From Bacillus pseudomycoides (GTDB lineage Bacteria; Bacillota; Bacilli; Bacillales; Bacillaceae_G): a stretch of DNA of 64,000 nucleotides. Below, one piece after another: positions 1 through 9,277 of the stretch. The stretch lies in NCBI RefSeq assembly GCF_022811845.1, contig NZ_CP064266.1, forward strand, positions 4,030,001 to 4,094,000. Reading direction: 5' to 3'. The notes under the pieces are model-generated. The model searched no databases and was not told the origin of the DNA. It worked only from the letters and a program-made list of their open reading frames with translations. The translations under genes were made by a program, and so were the position numbers. How positions within the stretch are numbered: the stretch's first letter is position 1; each line of letters begins with the position of its first letter.

Positions 1-77
1 CGGTGCAATTTGTCTAATGTGACGGATTTCATGTTTATTGCCTCACTTCTACATATTTTATAATTCCGTACAAGTTT

Positions 78-875
78 TTATTTAATATTTACCACCCGCT
101 CTGGATGAGTATATACATTTAAAGATTGATTACGAATAAAGCCTATTGTAGTAATCCCTAACTGCTTTGCAAGCTCTAGTGCTAACTCAGTTGGAGCGGA
201 TTTTGACAATATGATTTCACAGCCAATTTTCGCAACTTTTAATAGAATTTCTGAAGATATACGGCCACTAAATACAATAATTTTATCACCAATAGAAATA
301 TTATTTTTTAAACAATAGCCGTAAATTTTATCTAAAGCGTTATGTCTCCCTATATCCATTCGGCTTAAAACAATCCCGTTCACGTCGCATAAAGCTGCGT
401 TGTGAACACCGCCTGTATGTTGAAAAGTGGACGCAGATTGCTGCATATCGTTCATTAACCGAAAACAATCCTCGGCAGATATTTTTACGCGAATATCATT
501 CATTTTCTTCGCAGTCAGCGCATCGTTTGCAAAAACAAATCCTTGTCTACTCATTCCACAGCATGACGTAATATAACGTTTATTTTGCATGTCACGATAG
601 TAAGGATTGATTTTTGTCGTTTTCACATGAACATATCCTTCTTTCTCCTGCACCCATATTTCATCAATATCTTCATACTTTCGGATAATACCTTCAGATG
701 CTAGAAAGCCTATTACCATATCTTCAATATACTCTGGAGTACTAACCATTGTAACAAATTCCTGTCCGTTCATTTTAACCGTAACAGGAAGCTCTGTTAC
801 AATGCTGTCCTCTATATGTTTAAATTCCCCTTGCTCATAACGAAAAATTTCCCGTTCCACCTGTATCAATTTCAC
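78..875 (-). CDS. fdhD: Formate dehydrogenase accessory sulfurtransferase FdhD
   Basis: 265 aa, normal length for FdhD, which passes sulfur from a cysteine desulfurase to the molybdenum cofactor before it enters formate dehydrogenase. The family core is visible as TSCCGMSRQGF near residue 104, with adjacent cysteines at about 105-106 in the place of the reactive cysteine motif. A GxSGRISSE-type motif (FSGRISSEIL) follows near residue 203. The start is GTG, preceded by AAGGAT. It lies at the 3' end of a block with an MpsC-like gene, DUF1641 and fdhF on the same strand, which fits its role in maturing the neighbouring FdhF. Confidence 0.93.
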   Translation of the reverse strand: MKLIQVEREIFRYEQGEFKHIEDSIVTELPVTVKMNGQEFVTMVSTPEYIEDMVIGFLASEGIIRKYEDIDEIWVQEKEGYVHVKTTKINPYYRDMQNKRYITSCCGMSRQGFVFANDALTAKKMNDIRVKISAEDCFRLMNDMQQSASTFQHTGGVHNAALCDVNGIVLSRMDIGRHNALDKIYGYCLKNNISIGDKIIVFSGRISSEILLKVAKIGCEIILSKSAPTELALELAKQLGITTIGFIRNQSLNVYTHPERVVNIK

Positions 876-891
876 GATGAGTATCCTTCTC

Positions 892-1236
892 TCACGTTAT
901 ATTTTTATCAAAGACAAACACTGAAACTGCAATATCTTCGTCCACTTTCATATCAGAAAACAGATGAACTAATTTCGCCCCAACAAGTTCTTCTAAATGC
1001 TCATGAGAATTCGCAGCATAAACTTCTTGAATCATTTTCGTTCGAGCCATATGAACCATTTCTGCGCCATCCATAGTTCCCGAAATAAACTTCTCAGTCG
1101 GTGTCAAATTCCCATAAAGTGTAGCAATCGCCATATTTTCAGCAAATACAGTATGAATTCGCTCCGGCCCTTTCCCAAACAACTCTTTTCTAAGCTTTCG
1201 AATCATATCATTAAATTCATGTACCATTTTTGACAT
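892..1236 (-). CDS. DUF2294 / MpsC-like small protein
   Basis: 114 aa protein matching the DUF2294 family as I remember it (pattern IHTVFAENMAIATLYGNLTPTEK and MVHMARTKMIQEVY, here split for length). This family has been named MpsC in a cation-translocating membrane-potential system in staphylococci, but the partners MpsA and MpsB are not in this window, so that role should not be assumed. No signal peptide or membrane segment is present. It sits 16 bp upstream of fdhD and about 180 bp downstream of the fdhF-DUF1641 pair, so a link with formate oxidation is possible. Start ATG has a GGGGAAGGAATG-type ribosome site. Confidence 0.7.
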   Translation of the reverse strand: MSKMVHEFNDMIRKLRKELFGKGPERIHTVFAENMAIATLYGNLTPTEKFISGTMDGAEMVHMARTKMIQEVYAANSHEHLEELVGAKLVHLFSDMKVDEDIAVSVFVFDKNIT

Positions 1237-1309
1237 ACTCTCATTCCTTCCCCGTTCATTAACAATAACTTTTCACATAATATTTCATCATAACTATTCT
1301 ATCAAAATG

Positions 1310-1354
1310 ACCTTTTCGTCTAAACTATTCACTCAAATAATGAGACGAAAAGGT
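1310..1354 (-). terminator. Hairpin after the fdhF-DUF1641 transcript
   Basis: A perfect 12-bp inverted repeat (ACCTTTTCGTCT / AGACGAAAAGGT) with a 21-nt AT-rich loop lies 60 bp downstream of the DUF1641 stop. On the minus strand it is followed by TCATTTTGAT, a weak U-tract. It probably ends or attenuates the fdhF-DUF1641 transcript before the MpsC-like and fdhD genes. Confidence 0.55.
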
Positions 1355-1416
1355 TCATCTTTTAGAATTATCTCAAACATGCATACAACATATGAAATAA
1401 TTTTATTGTTGCTTAT

Positions 1417-1899
1417 CTATTCGTCTTTTAATCCTTTACCCATACCTTTTAAGAAATGAAGCCCAAATCCGATAGCACGGTTAATATCTGGATCTTTAAG
1501 TACTTTCATAAGATCTAATATTCCTACTTTTTTATTACTTTGCAGATGCTGGTTCCCTTCATCCATGCCTGCTAATACACTACATAAAAGCTTTTTTGTA
1601 AGTTCCGGATCAAGTTCTGTTAAAGCTCCTGCAGCGCCCATCATATTATTAATTAAATTTGTAACTGGTTCACGAGTGACTTGACCTAGAACGATTTTTG
1701 CAATTGGTTCTTTCGCTTTCAGCATAGAATTTGCAGCTTCTAGCATCCCAATGTCATTCAATTCACCTACTATATTAAACATTTGATTTAAAGCTTCTTC
1801 ATTATTAGTTAGAAGTTCTTTTAAATCTTCAAGTTTTTGTTGTTTTAGTTCTGCCTCAGTTAGCTCCTGCTTCTGGATCACTTTAATAGGTGCTGCCAT
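1417..1899 (-). CDS. DUF1641 protein downstream of formate dehydrogenase (YrhD-like)
   Basis: 160 aa, soluble and mostly helical, with the DUF1641 core near residues 95-135 (LLCSVLAGMDEGNQ). Proteins of this family follow formate dehydrogenase alpha subunits in bacilli, as with B. subtilis yrhE-yrhD, and their biochemical role is unknown. It starts 15 bp after the fdhF stop with a GGGAGGAGAAAAG-type ribosome site, so the two are co-transcribed. Confidence 0.82.
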   Translation of the reverse strand: MAAPIKVIQKQELTEAELKQQKLEDLKELLTNNEEALNQMFNIVGELNDIGMLEAANSMLKAKEPIAKIVLGQVTREPVTNLINNMMGAAGALTELDPELTKKLLCSVLAGMDEGNQHLQSNKKVGILDLMKVLKDPDINRAIGFGLHFLKGMGKGLKDE

Positions 1900-1914
1900 A
1901 TTCTTTTCTCCTCC

Positions 1915-4854
1915 CTAGTTATCCATTAAATGTACGTATCCTGGACGAGCCCACTTGCGATTTACCTCAATGCCGTTTTGAGGATGACGCTTTTTATTAC
2001 GCGGATTCGTTTTTGGCATCGGATTTTCACCTTCTACTTGTAACACTTCCATACGCACTTTCGTTTGTTTATATGCAGGCGTATTTGTACGTCTATCTAC
2101 CGCCGGACCAGTTAAGAAATTAATCGCCGTTTCGTTATCTGTCGAGTTCATCGGTAAATACAGCTCATTCGCTTTTACGCGATCCGTTACAAGTGCACGT
2201 AATTTAAGTGCTCCGAAAGGAGAAACAAGGCGTACTAACGAGCCTGTTTTCACTCCACGTTCCTTTGCCAGTTCTGAAGAAATCTCAACGAAAACACCAG
2301 GAACTTTCGATTGAATACCATTTGATTTATTCGTCATGTTACCTTCATGGAAATGTTCAAGCATACGACCATTATTAATGTGAAGATCGTATTCTGCTGG
2401 AAATTCAGCAGGACGTACCCAATCAGCTATCGCAAAACGAGCCTTTTTGTCCGGGAAGTTAAATCCATCTTGGAAAAGAAGAGGCGTATTCGTTCCGTCA
2501 AAACTTCCCCAATGGAAACTGTTCCATCCTTCAAGCACTTCATAGTTTGCTTTTGCAAATAGTGGTGATAAACTTGCCATTTCAGCAAAGATTTCACTTG
2601 GATGATTATAGTTCCAATTTGCGCCTAATTTATTGGCAACTTGTTGTACGATCCACCAATCTGGTTTCGCATCTCCTAGTGTTGGAAGTACTTGATATAA
2701 TCTTTGTACACGACGCTCTGTATTTGTAAAAGTACCTTCTTTTTCAAGAGATGGTGCTGCCGGTAATACTACATCAGCGTATTGAGCCGTTTTAGAAAGG
2801 AAAACATCTTGAACGACAAAGAATTCAAGGCTTGATAGAACTTCATGCACATGATTTGCGTTAGAATCAACAAGAGCCATATCCTCTCCGACAAGATACA
2901 TTGCTTTCATTTTCCCTTCTTCAATTGCGTGAAGCATTTCAATGTTATTAAGACCTGGTTTGTTATCAATTTGTACTCCGTAAGCTATTTCAAATTTCGC
3001 ACGTTCTACGTCGTCAGTAACGTGTTGATATCCTGGTAGCCAACTTGGGAGAGTTCCCATATCACAAGCACCTTGTACGTTATTATGACCACGAAGTGGA
3101 TATGCACCAGCACCTGGGCGACGATAATTCCCTGTTGCAAGAAGTAAGTTTGAAATCGCAGCGGAAGTATCTGAACCACCCGTATTTTGCGTTACACCCA
3201 TACCCCAAAGAATACACGTACCATCTGCATCACGAATCATTTCAGCCATTTTAACGAGAGTTTCTTTTGAAATACCTGTAATCTCTTCTGCATATTCAAG
3301 TGTATATTCTGTAAGACTATCTTTGAAATCTTCAAAGAAGTTTACATTCTCGTCAATAAACTGTTGATCATGCCAACCTTGATCAATCATATATTTCGTA
3401 ACAGCCATTAACCATACTTGGTCAGTTCCTTGCTTCGGGCTAATAAAGATATCTGAACGCTCAGCCATTTCAGTTTTACGAAGATCTGCAACAACTAGTT
3501 TTTGACCGTGAAGTTTATGCGCACGTTTCACACGAGTAGCTAAAACAGGATGACCTTCTGTTGGATTACAACCAACGATAATAACGAGACCTGATTGCGC
3601 AATATCTTTAATCGTTCCTGCATCTCCCCCCATACCAATTGTACGGAACAATCCATCTGTTGCTGGCGATTGACAATAGCGTGAGCAATTATCAATGTTG
3701 TTCGTTTCAAACACTTGTCTAGCTAATTTTTGAATGACATAGTTGTCTTCATTCGTAATTTTAGATGACGAAATAAAGCCGATAGAACCTTTATCGTACT
3801 CTTCTTTAATAGAGCTTAATTTATTCGCCACTACATTAAGTGCTTCTTCCCAAGTTGATTCAACGAACACTCCATTTTTACGAATTAAGGGTTTCGTAAT
3901 TCGTTTTTCAGAATTAACGAAATCCCAACCAAATTTTCCTTTTACACAAGTGGAAATTGCATTAACCGGTGCTTCAGAAGTTGGTTGTACTTTAAGAATT
4001 TTGCGTCCCTTCGTCCACACTTCAAACGAACAACCTACGCCACAAAACGTACATACTGTTTTCGTCTTCTTCGTACGAGTGTCGCGCATCGCAGCCTCTA
4101 CTTCTGAAACAGCGAAAATACCGCTATATCCAGGTTCAACTTCTTTTATAAGATCAACCATAAGTTCAAGAATATCCGGCTTCAGCCCAGTCATAAATCC
4201 AGCTTCCCCAAGTATCGATTTCTCCATTAAAGCATTACAAGGACAAATCGTTACACATTGACCGCAACTTACACATGAAGAATCGTTAATATCCACGCCT
4301 TCATCCCAAATAACACGAGGGCGCTCTGCCTCCCAATCAATAGATAACGTTTCATTTACTTGCAAGTTTTGACACACCTCTACACATTGACCACACGCAA
4401 TACACTGATTAGGGTCATAGCGATAAAACGGGTGAGACATATCAACTTCGCTTGTATCTACTTTTGGTTTGTAAGGATATTTTTGATGCTCAATTTCCAT
4501 TAATTCTGCCGTATTATGCAATTTACAATTCCCGTTATTGTTGTCACAGACCGTACAGTAGAGCAAATGATTTTCCAATAAACGGTCCATTGCCTCATGT
4601 TGTGCTGCCTTCGCACTAATAGAGGATAACTCAATATTCATACCGTCCGTCACTACTGTAGAACACGATCGTACAAGCTTCCCATTCACTTCTACAATAC
4701 AAGTATCACACGTTTGAATCGGATCCACTTCCGGCACGTAACAAATTTGTGGATGTTCAATTCCGTTCTCATTAATAACGCCTAGTATAGTCGAACCAGG
4801 CTCAGCACTATATTCTTTGCCGTCAATTGTAATATGAACCATGCTGTCGTTCAT
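1915..4854 (-). CDS. fdhF: Formate dehydrogenase, molybdopterin-binding alpha subunit with fused iron-sulfur N-terminus
   Basis: 979 aa from the ATG at 4854, which has AGGGGGAG at the right spacing; an upstream in-frame ATG at 4953 would translate through a terminator-like hairpin and is rejected. Domains in order: plant-type [2Fe-2S] domain (Cys 38, 49, 52, 64), a Cys/His cluster (Cys 100, 103, 110), two [4Fe-4S] ferredoxin motifs (CIACGQCVEVC at 151 and CVSCGQCVTICPC at 194), the molybdopterin oxidoreductase [4Fe-4S] site (Cys 268, 271, 275, 303), the presumed Mo-ligand Cys 394 in SRYCQSPA (Cys rather than selenocysteine), and the C-terminal molydopterin dinucleotide-binding domain. It is a cytoplasmic, probably NAD-linked or electron-bifurcating-type formate oxidoreductase of the FdhA/YrhE-YjgC class. 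Confidence 0.94.
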   Translation of the reverse strand: MNDSMVHITIDGKEYSAEPGSTILGVINENGIEHPQICYVPEVDPIQTCDTCIVEVNGKLVRSCSTVVTDGMNIELSSISAKAAQHEAMDRLLENHLLYCTVCDNNNGNCKLHNTAELMEIEHQKYPYKPKVDTSEVDMSHPFYRYDPNQCIACGQCVEVCQNLQVNETLSIDWEAERPRVIWDEGVDINDSSCVSCGQCVTICPCNALMEKSILGEAGFMTGLKPDILELMVDLIKEVEPGYSGIFAVSEVEAAMRDTRTKKTKTVCTFCGVGCSFEVWTKGRKILKVQPTSEAPVNAISTCVKGKFGWDFVNSEKRITKPLIRKNGVFVESTWEEALNVVANKLSSIKEEYDKGSIGFISSSKITNEDNYVIQKLARQVFETNNIDNCSRYCQSPATDGLFRTIGMGGDAGTIKDIAQSGLVIIVGCNPTEGHPVLATRVKRAHKLHGQKLVVADLRKTEMAERSDIFISPKQGTDQVWLMAVTKYMIDQGWHDQQFIDENVNFFEDFKDSLTEYTLEYAEEITGISKETLVKMAEMIRDADGTCILWGMGVTQNTGGSDTSAAISNLLLATGNYRRPGAGAYPLRGHNNVQGACDMGTLPSWLPGYQHVTDDVERAKFEIAYGVQIDNKPGLNNIEMLHAIEEGKMKAMYLVGEDMALVDSNANHVHEVLSSLEFFVVQDVFLSKTAQYADVVLPAAPSLEKEGTFTNTERRVQRLYQVLPTLGDAKPDWWIVQQVANKLGANWNYNHPSEIFAEMASLSPLFAKANYEVLEGWNSFHWGSFDGTNTPLLFQDGFNFPDKKARFAIADWVRPAEFPAEYDLHINNGRMLEHFHEGNMTNKSNGIQSKVPGVFVEISSELAKERGVKTGSLVRLVSPFGALKLRALVTDRVKANELYLPMNSTDNETAINFLTGPAVDRRTNTPAYKQTKVRMEVLQVEGENPMPKTNPRNKKRHPQNGIEVNRKWARPGYVHLMDN

Positions 4855-4877
4855 GGTTACTCCCCCTTTTTGAGAAT

Positions 4878-4940
4878 AAAAAAACTCCACCACGAAAATA
4901 TACGCACCACATTTTTGGTACGCTATCATCATGGTGGAGT
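4878..4940 (-). promoter_or_regulatory. Intrinsic-terminator-like attenuator in the fdhF leader
   Basis: On the minus strand a 9-bp stem (ACTCCACCA / TGGTGGAGT) encloses an inner stem (GCGTACCA / TGGTGCGT with G-U pairs) and is followed at once by seven U residues. It ends only 24 nt before the fdhF ATG, too close for a promoter to fit between, so transcripts reaching fdhF must read through it. The nearest same-strand gene upstream ends at 5299, so this is unlikely to be that gene's terminator. An attenuator or riboswitch expression platform is inferred; no ligand can be named. Confidence 0.5.
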
Positions 4941-5029
4941 AGTTTATTAGCACATCTTGCTAAAATACCAATCCATTTATTCATAAATAAAATGATAGAT
5001 TCATAACAGGTCATATCACGATTCCATCT

Positions 5030-5053
5030 TTAACACTATAATTATAGCGTTAA
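5030..5053 (-). promoter_or_regulatory. Probable fdhF promoter -10 within a palindromic operator
   Basis: A near-perfect 24-bp inverted repeat (half-site TTAACRCTATAA) contains a TATAAT hexamer on the minus strand (5041-5046). A weak -35, TTGTGT, lies 17 bp upstream. The expected transcript would begin near 5034 and give a leader of about 180 nt containing the attenuator. A palindrome over the -10 suggests a repressor site. Confidence 0.35.
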
Positions 5054-5077
5054 ATCCAAAAATACACAATATAAAAA

Positions 5078-5093
5078 TGACAAAAAAATGTCA
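5078..5093. promoter_or_regulatory. TGACA-N6-TGTCA palindrome, CRP/FNR-like spacing
   Basis: Perfect inverted repeat with a six-A spacer, located about 40 bp upstream of the candidate fdhF -10. The half-site geometry is that of CRP/FNR-family operators (consensus TGTGA-N6-TCACA), but the half-sites are not the canonical FNR sequence. Assignment to an oxygen-responsive regulator is an inference from the formate dehydrogenase context. Confidence 0.3.
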
Positions 5094-5298
5094 CAGCACT
5101 TAATGCTCTGACTTGTTTGGATATATTCGTTTAAATTGTCTTTCTTACCTGTCATATCATAGATATCCATAAAATTCATACCGGAATATAGAGTGTTCAT
5201 AAATACATTCGCCTGCTGTACTTCTAGAGTGGTTTTACTTTCATTTTAGGGATATTTCAAAACTTTCGCTTGATGATGGTTGGATATCCCAATGAAAG

Positions 5299-6666
5299 CT
5301 AATATACAAATAACATCAATAAACTTGTAACAATCCCGACCCAAATGCAGAGAATGAAGCAATAGCCCATGATATCTTTAATTTTCAATCCTAGTACTCC
5401 TAAAAGAGGCAGTGCCCAGAACGGCTGAATTAGATTTGTCCATGCGTCTCCCCAACCTACCGCCATAGCGATAGTAGCTGGATCTACACCTAACTTCAAG
5501 CCTGCTGGTACCTGCAGCGGTCCTTGCAAAGCCCATTGTCCCCCGCCAGACGGCGCCAATAAATTCACTAATCCTGCTGACCAATATGTAAATATATCAA
5601 ATGTATCCTTTGAAGCAATGGATGCCATCCATTCGATGATTGAACTTCCCAATCCTGAACTTCCTAAAACAGCGATAATCCCAGCATAGAACGGAAACTG
5701 TAGGATAATTGGAGAAATGGATTGCGCGGATTCTTTAAATCCTTGTGCAAAGTTGCCAAGAGAACCATGTAGTAGTAGACCAAGTGATAAGAAAAACAAA
5801 TTAATGATATTTAAATCTAAACTGTGACCGTTCATGAATTCATACACACAATACAACGTGCCGATTGCACCTAATACTATTCCTAGAACCGGTGTCCATT
5901 CCAACTTTTCCGCAGTGGTTAAATCTTTTTGAAGTGGTTTTACAAAAGAATTTGTATCTGTTTCCGGTGCTTTATACCTGATAATCCCGCTTTTTGGAGC
6001 CATAAGTACGATAATAATCGGCATCGTGATTAATAGAGTGAAAAAAATAATTAGAGTAGAGTAACTAAAGATTGTTTGAGAAGTAGGAATAATTCCAATC
6101 ATATCTGCAAGAAAATGATCCTTTGTGACAATTGTCAAGCCAATAGAACTGGAGAGACCTGCGCTATATAAAGCTGTCGGAGCATAAGCAGCTGCTACTA
6201 GTAATGGAAAATGTGCATTCGGATTTTTTTTCGCCACTTCCTTCGCAATGATTGCTCCTACAACTACTGCTAATCCCCAATTAATATAGTATGCAATTGC
6301 ACTGATCAAAAATGTCATCGTATAAGCCTTTTGAGGTGTGTCAGCTAACTTGGCAACAGACTGCAAACCTCTATTAACAAACGGGACGGAAGCTAACGTC
6401 ATCCCTGTAACCATTAGCAATACCATTTGCATTGTAAAAGTTAAATAAGTCCAAAACCCATCTCCCCAAGATTTTACGATTGCGTATGGCTTTGAGGGAT
6501 TCATCAACAAGGCTACAGTGAAAGTGAATAAAGTGAGCAGCACAGCGATAACAAAGGCATCCGGGACATATTTCTGAGACCATCTCGAAAATACATTTGC
6601 ACATCTTGTAAGCAATGATTCTTTCTTTTCTGGATCTGCATTTTTCTCCAATAGGGAATACTTCAT
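5299..6666 (-). CDS. Short-chain fatty acid transporter, AtoE family
   Basis: 455 aa from the ATG at 6666, which is preceded by GGAAAGGAGA; a longer reading starting at 6684 lacks a ribosome site. About 11-12 hydrophobic segments span the protein, with family-typical blocks such as NLLAPSGGGQWALQGP near residue 365 and VGWGDAWTNLIQPFWALP near 400. AtoE proteins take up short-chain fatty acids or acetoacetate across the cytoplasmic membrane. It is a single gene, not part of an evident operon; the leucine operon that would make or use acetoacetate is 7 kb away. Confidence 0.9.
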   Translation of the reverse strand: MKYSLLEKNADPEKKESLLTRCANVFSRWSQKYVPDAFVIAVLLTLFTFTVALLMNPSKPYAIVKSWGDGFWTYLTFTMQMVLLMVTGMTLASVPFVNRGLQSVAKLADTPQKAYTMTFLISAIAYYINWGLAVVVGAIIAKEVAKKNPNAHFPLLVAAAYAPTALYSAGLSSSIGLTIVTKDHFLADMIGIIPTSQTIFSYSTLIIFFTLLITMPIIIVLMAPKSGIIRYKAPETDTNSFVKPLQKDLTTAEKLEWTPVLGIVLGAIGTLYCVYEFMNGHSLDLNIINLFFLSLGLLLHGSLGNFAQGFKESAQSISPIILQFPFYAGIIAVLGSSGLGSSIIEWMASIASKDTFDIFTYWSAGLVNLLAPSGGGQWALQGPLQVPAGLKLGVDPATIAMAVGWGDAWTNLIQPFWALPLLGVLGLKIKDIMGYCFILCIWVGIVTSLLMLFVY

Positions 6667-7054
6667 AAATATTCTCCTTTCCAAATTTTAATAAGGTAAA
6701 TATGAATAACATTCCACAAAAGAAAATAAATTCCTTTTTCGCATGCAGATTCTTTCCTTACTGGACTTAAGGATATTTTTCATCTCTATCTGCTATTTCC
6801 ACTTCATAATTTACTTCTATATTAATTAAACTAGAATAACTTAATCTTTAAACATTCTTAATGCACTCCTTTCGTCTAATCTAAATCTTCTTTATATTTA
6901 AATGTGAATGAAAGTACATTTTACCCCTTACGATAACCATAATTATCCAAACTTAATATTTTCCTTATAATTCTTTAGAAATTCTTTAACTTTTCTTTTC
7001 TCCTAGTTAAATATTAATTTTTACACTAGTAATATCGATATACAAGGAGGATCG

Positions 7055-8067
7055 CTTATGCAACAATTTAAGAATTTGATACTTCTCATCTTGTCATTTC
7101 TTATTACTGCAATTCTTGTTTTTATTTTTATTTCTATGTAAATGGACCTTCAATTCAAGCGAAATCAGCTATTTTAATAGATGCAACATCAGAAGAAATT
7201 GTATATAAAAAGAATGAAGATACCCCTTTTCCCTCAGCAAGTTTATCAAAAATGATGACAGAGTATATTGTGTTAGAACATATACATAATGGAACAATAC
7301 AGTGGGATGATCATGTGAAAATAAATAAATCGGCAATTCAAACAGAAGGAGATAATATTGAAATAACCACTAAAGATAACATAACTGTTCGTGATTTGTT
7401 TTATGCAATGGTTCTTGCATCTGATAATAGTGCGGCCGTATCTTTAGCAGAACATATTTCAAAAAGTGAACAACACTTTACGAATTTAATGAATGAAAAA
7501 GCGACACAATTAGGACTATCGAATAAAACGCATTTTGCAAATGCAAGCGGCATAATGAATAAACAAGAAGAATCTAAAATAACAGCTTTAGATGCCTCCA
7601 AATTAGCCAAGCATTTAACAACAGATTATCCTATAATATTGGAAATCGCCCAGTTAACCTCTTATCAATTCACCTTCAAAGATATACATGTTTTCAATAC
7701 AAATAAAATGTTGTATTCACTTGATAGCAATATGAAATTTAAAGGAGTGGATGGTTTACAAACTAGCTTTTCAAATACTACTGGATATAGTTTTGCTGGC
7801 ACAGCAAAACAAGGAAACAAAAGATTTATTTCCATTGTAATGGAGGCAAACGGAGAAAATAGTGCATTTATCGAAACTAAAAAACTGTTTACTTATGGTT
7901 CCGAACCTACTCACCTTCCTTCCCTTCAATCTGTTAAGGATTATATCAAATCTTGGATATCCCTGCTTCAGTTTAAAAATCTATTTTTACAAACAATAAC
8001 AATATTTCTTGTTATCGCTATTTCACTATTCGTACATACACGGAAAAAAGATTCAAAGGATTTTTAA
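7055..8067 (+). pseudogene. Membrane-bound D-Ala-D-Ala carboxypeptidase (DacF/PBP-type), frameshifted
   Basis: A reading frame with a GGAGG ribosome site starts near 7058 and encodes an N-terminal membrane segment (QQFKNLILLILSFLITAILV), then hits a stop at about 7139. One base is missing near 7136-7138; restoring it joins the segment to the catalytic domain that continues to 8067. The domain has the SxxK site (SLSK near 7243), an SxN site (SDNSAA near 7422) and a C-terminal membrane anchor. The KTG box is degenerate, reading QTS in GVDGLQTSF. The family trims peptidoglycan pentapeptides outside the membrane. Either a real frameshift or a sequencing error; the ATG at 7252 lies inside the active site and cannot give a working enzyme. 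Confidence 0.75.
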
Positions 8068-8090
8068 CTAAAAACCATCTCTTGTACAGA

Positions 8091-8126
8091 AAAACCGACT
8101 TGTTTTGAAAACGCAAGTCGGTTTTT
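8091..8126 (+). terminator. Rho-independent terminator of the carboxypeptidase gene
   Basis: AAAACCGACTTG and CAAGTCGGTTTTT form a 12-bp stem with an 11-nt loop, followed by TTATTATT, 24 bp after the stop codon. Confidence 0.85.
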
Positions 8127-8223
8127 ATTATTTTTCTTTTTCATAATATAACTCATCTGTATATATCTTTTTGTTCCCCTTTAATATGTAAAAATAATTA
8201 GAGATTTCTTTATTAATATCCCA

Positions 8224-8780
8224 TCACTGTAAAATTGGTATTCCTATCCTGGATAATTCAATTTCTGTATTATCTTTCAAAACAACTAATTTATCATCGT
8301 ATTCTCTCAACATATGTAAAATTTCTACTTTACTATTTTTTCAAAATCATTTGTCCACTTAAACATTTTCATAAACATTTCGAATGTCGGTTTATAATTA
8401 GCTGCTTCCAACTTAAGTGACTGTAAAATAAATCTTTTTATTATTCTAGATACCCTTTTAGCTACACTTACATCTAAAAATATGATTAATTCTGCATTTT
8501 GAAAGCTTTGTGATACCCATTTATGATGAGCACCTTCAACAATCCAGGCATCCGAATGTATAATATTAGAAAGTTGTTCATCTCTTTCCTCAAGTGTATT
8601 TCTTACATCTCCATTTTTAGTCCTTCTCCAAACAACATTATCTAGCTCATAATAAGGTATATTTAGTTGAGAAGACAATACTCTTGCTAAGGTCGTTTTT
8701 CCACTTCCAACAGAACCAATGATATGAATTTTATTAGGTATCCTATTTTTCAAGACAACCACCACTTTATAGATTTTCAC
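8224..8780 (-). pseudogene. P-loop adenylate-kinase-like protein (FlaR/topology-modulation type), frameshifted
   Basis: The frame opens at GTG 8780 (overlapping the DinB stop as GTGA; a TTG at residue 10 is another possible start) and shows a Walker A motif GSVGSGKTTL, then WIVEGAHHKW and an arginine-rich region typical of small nucleotide kinases of this family. The frame closes at 8325, but one extra base in the A-run at 8329-8331 would continue it as VEILHMLREYDDK to a stop at 8224, the usual family length of about 180 aa. So the gene lacks its last 30-odd residues through a single-base deletion, or the base was missed in sequencing. It is coupled to the DinB gene upstream. Confidence 0.75.
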
Positions 8781-9262
8781 AAAATAGATTTCCCTGTTTC
8801 CCCTATTAAACCTCTTCTAATTAAATTTGCTGATACAGGCTGAAGATCCAACTCTCTTGCCCAAATAGATAATTGACCAATATGATGGATCTCATGTGTA
8901 ATCACATGACGTACAACCTCACCATATTTATACGTCTCATCAGTCCATGAGGCTGTTAATATCTTACTCTCTAAATCACTTGACCATGTTTGCAAAAAAG
9001 TTTCTATCTGATTTTTAAAAGAGTCCGAAACCTTCTTCACTTTTTCAAGTGATTGATAGTCTTGAAATTGCAGATCTAAATCATCTTTTCCTTGAAGATC
9101 ACGTATCCAGCTATGCTCTACATCTACAATATGAAACAAAGTTTCCAAAATACTCCCTACTCCTCCAACACGTTTACAGAGTAAATCTTCTTCCGAAAGC
9201 TGCTTACACCATTCAAACCATTGCTCTCTAACTTGCCAATTGTATCGAAATAAAGTTTTCAA
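8777..9262 (-). CDS. DinB-family four-helix protein
   Basis: 161 aa with the DinB/YfiT-type metal-binding histidines: His in LETLFHIVDVEHSW near residue 44 and the pair in HEIHHIGQ near residue 129-133. The N-terminal YNWQVREQWFEWCK block matches the family start. Members bind a divalent metal and include thiol-dependent S-transferases; the substrate here is unknown. The start is TTG with AAAGGAG upstream. The stop overlaps the start of the P-loop gene by four bases, so they are translationally coupled. Confidence 0.85.
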   Translation of the reverse strand: MKTLFRYNWQVREQWFEWCKQLSEEDLLCKRVGGVGSILETLFHIVDVEHSWIRDLQGKDDLDLQFQDYQSLEKVKKVSDSFKNQIETFLQTWSSDLESKILTASWTDETYKYGEVVRHVITHEIHHIGQLSIWARELDLQPVSANLIRRGLIGETGKSIL

Positions 9263-9277
9263 TCAACTTCGCTCCTT

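Noticed and set aside
3743..4261. 172-codon plus-strand ORF
   Set aside because: Lies entirely antisense inside fdhF, whose domains are continuous there; no ribosome site and no family pattern.
4854..4953. Longer N-terminus for fdhF from ATG 4953
   Set aside because: It would translate through the terminator-like hairpin and has no ribosome site; the ATG at 4854 has AGGGGGAG and begins the [2Fe-2S] domain.
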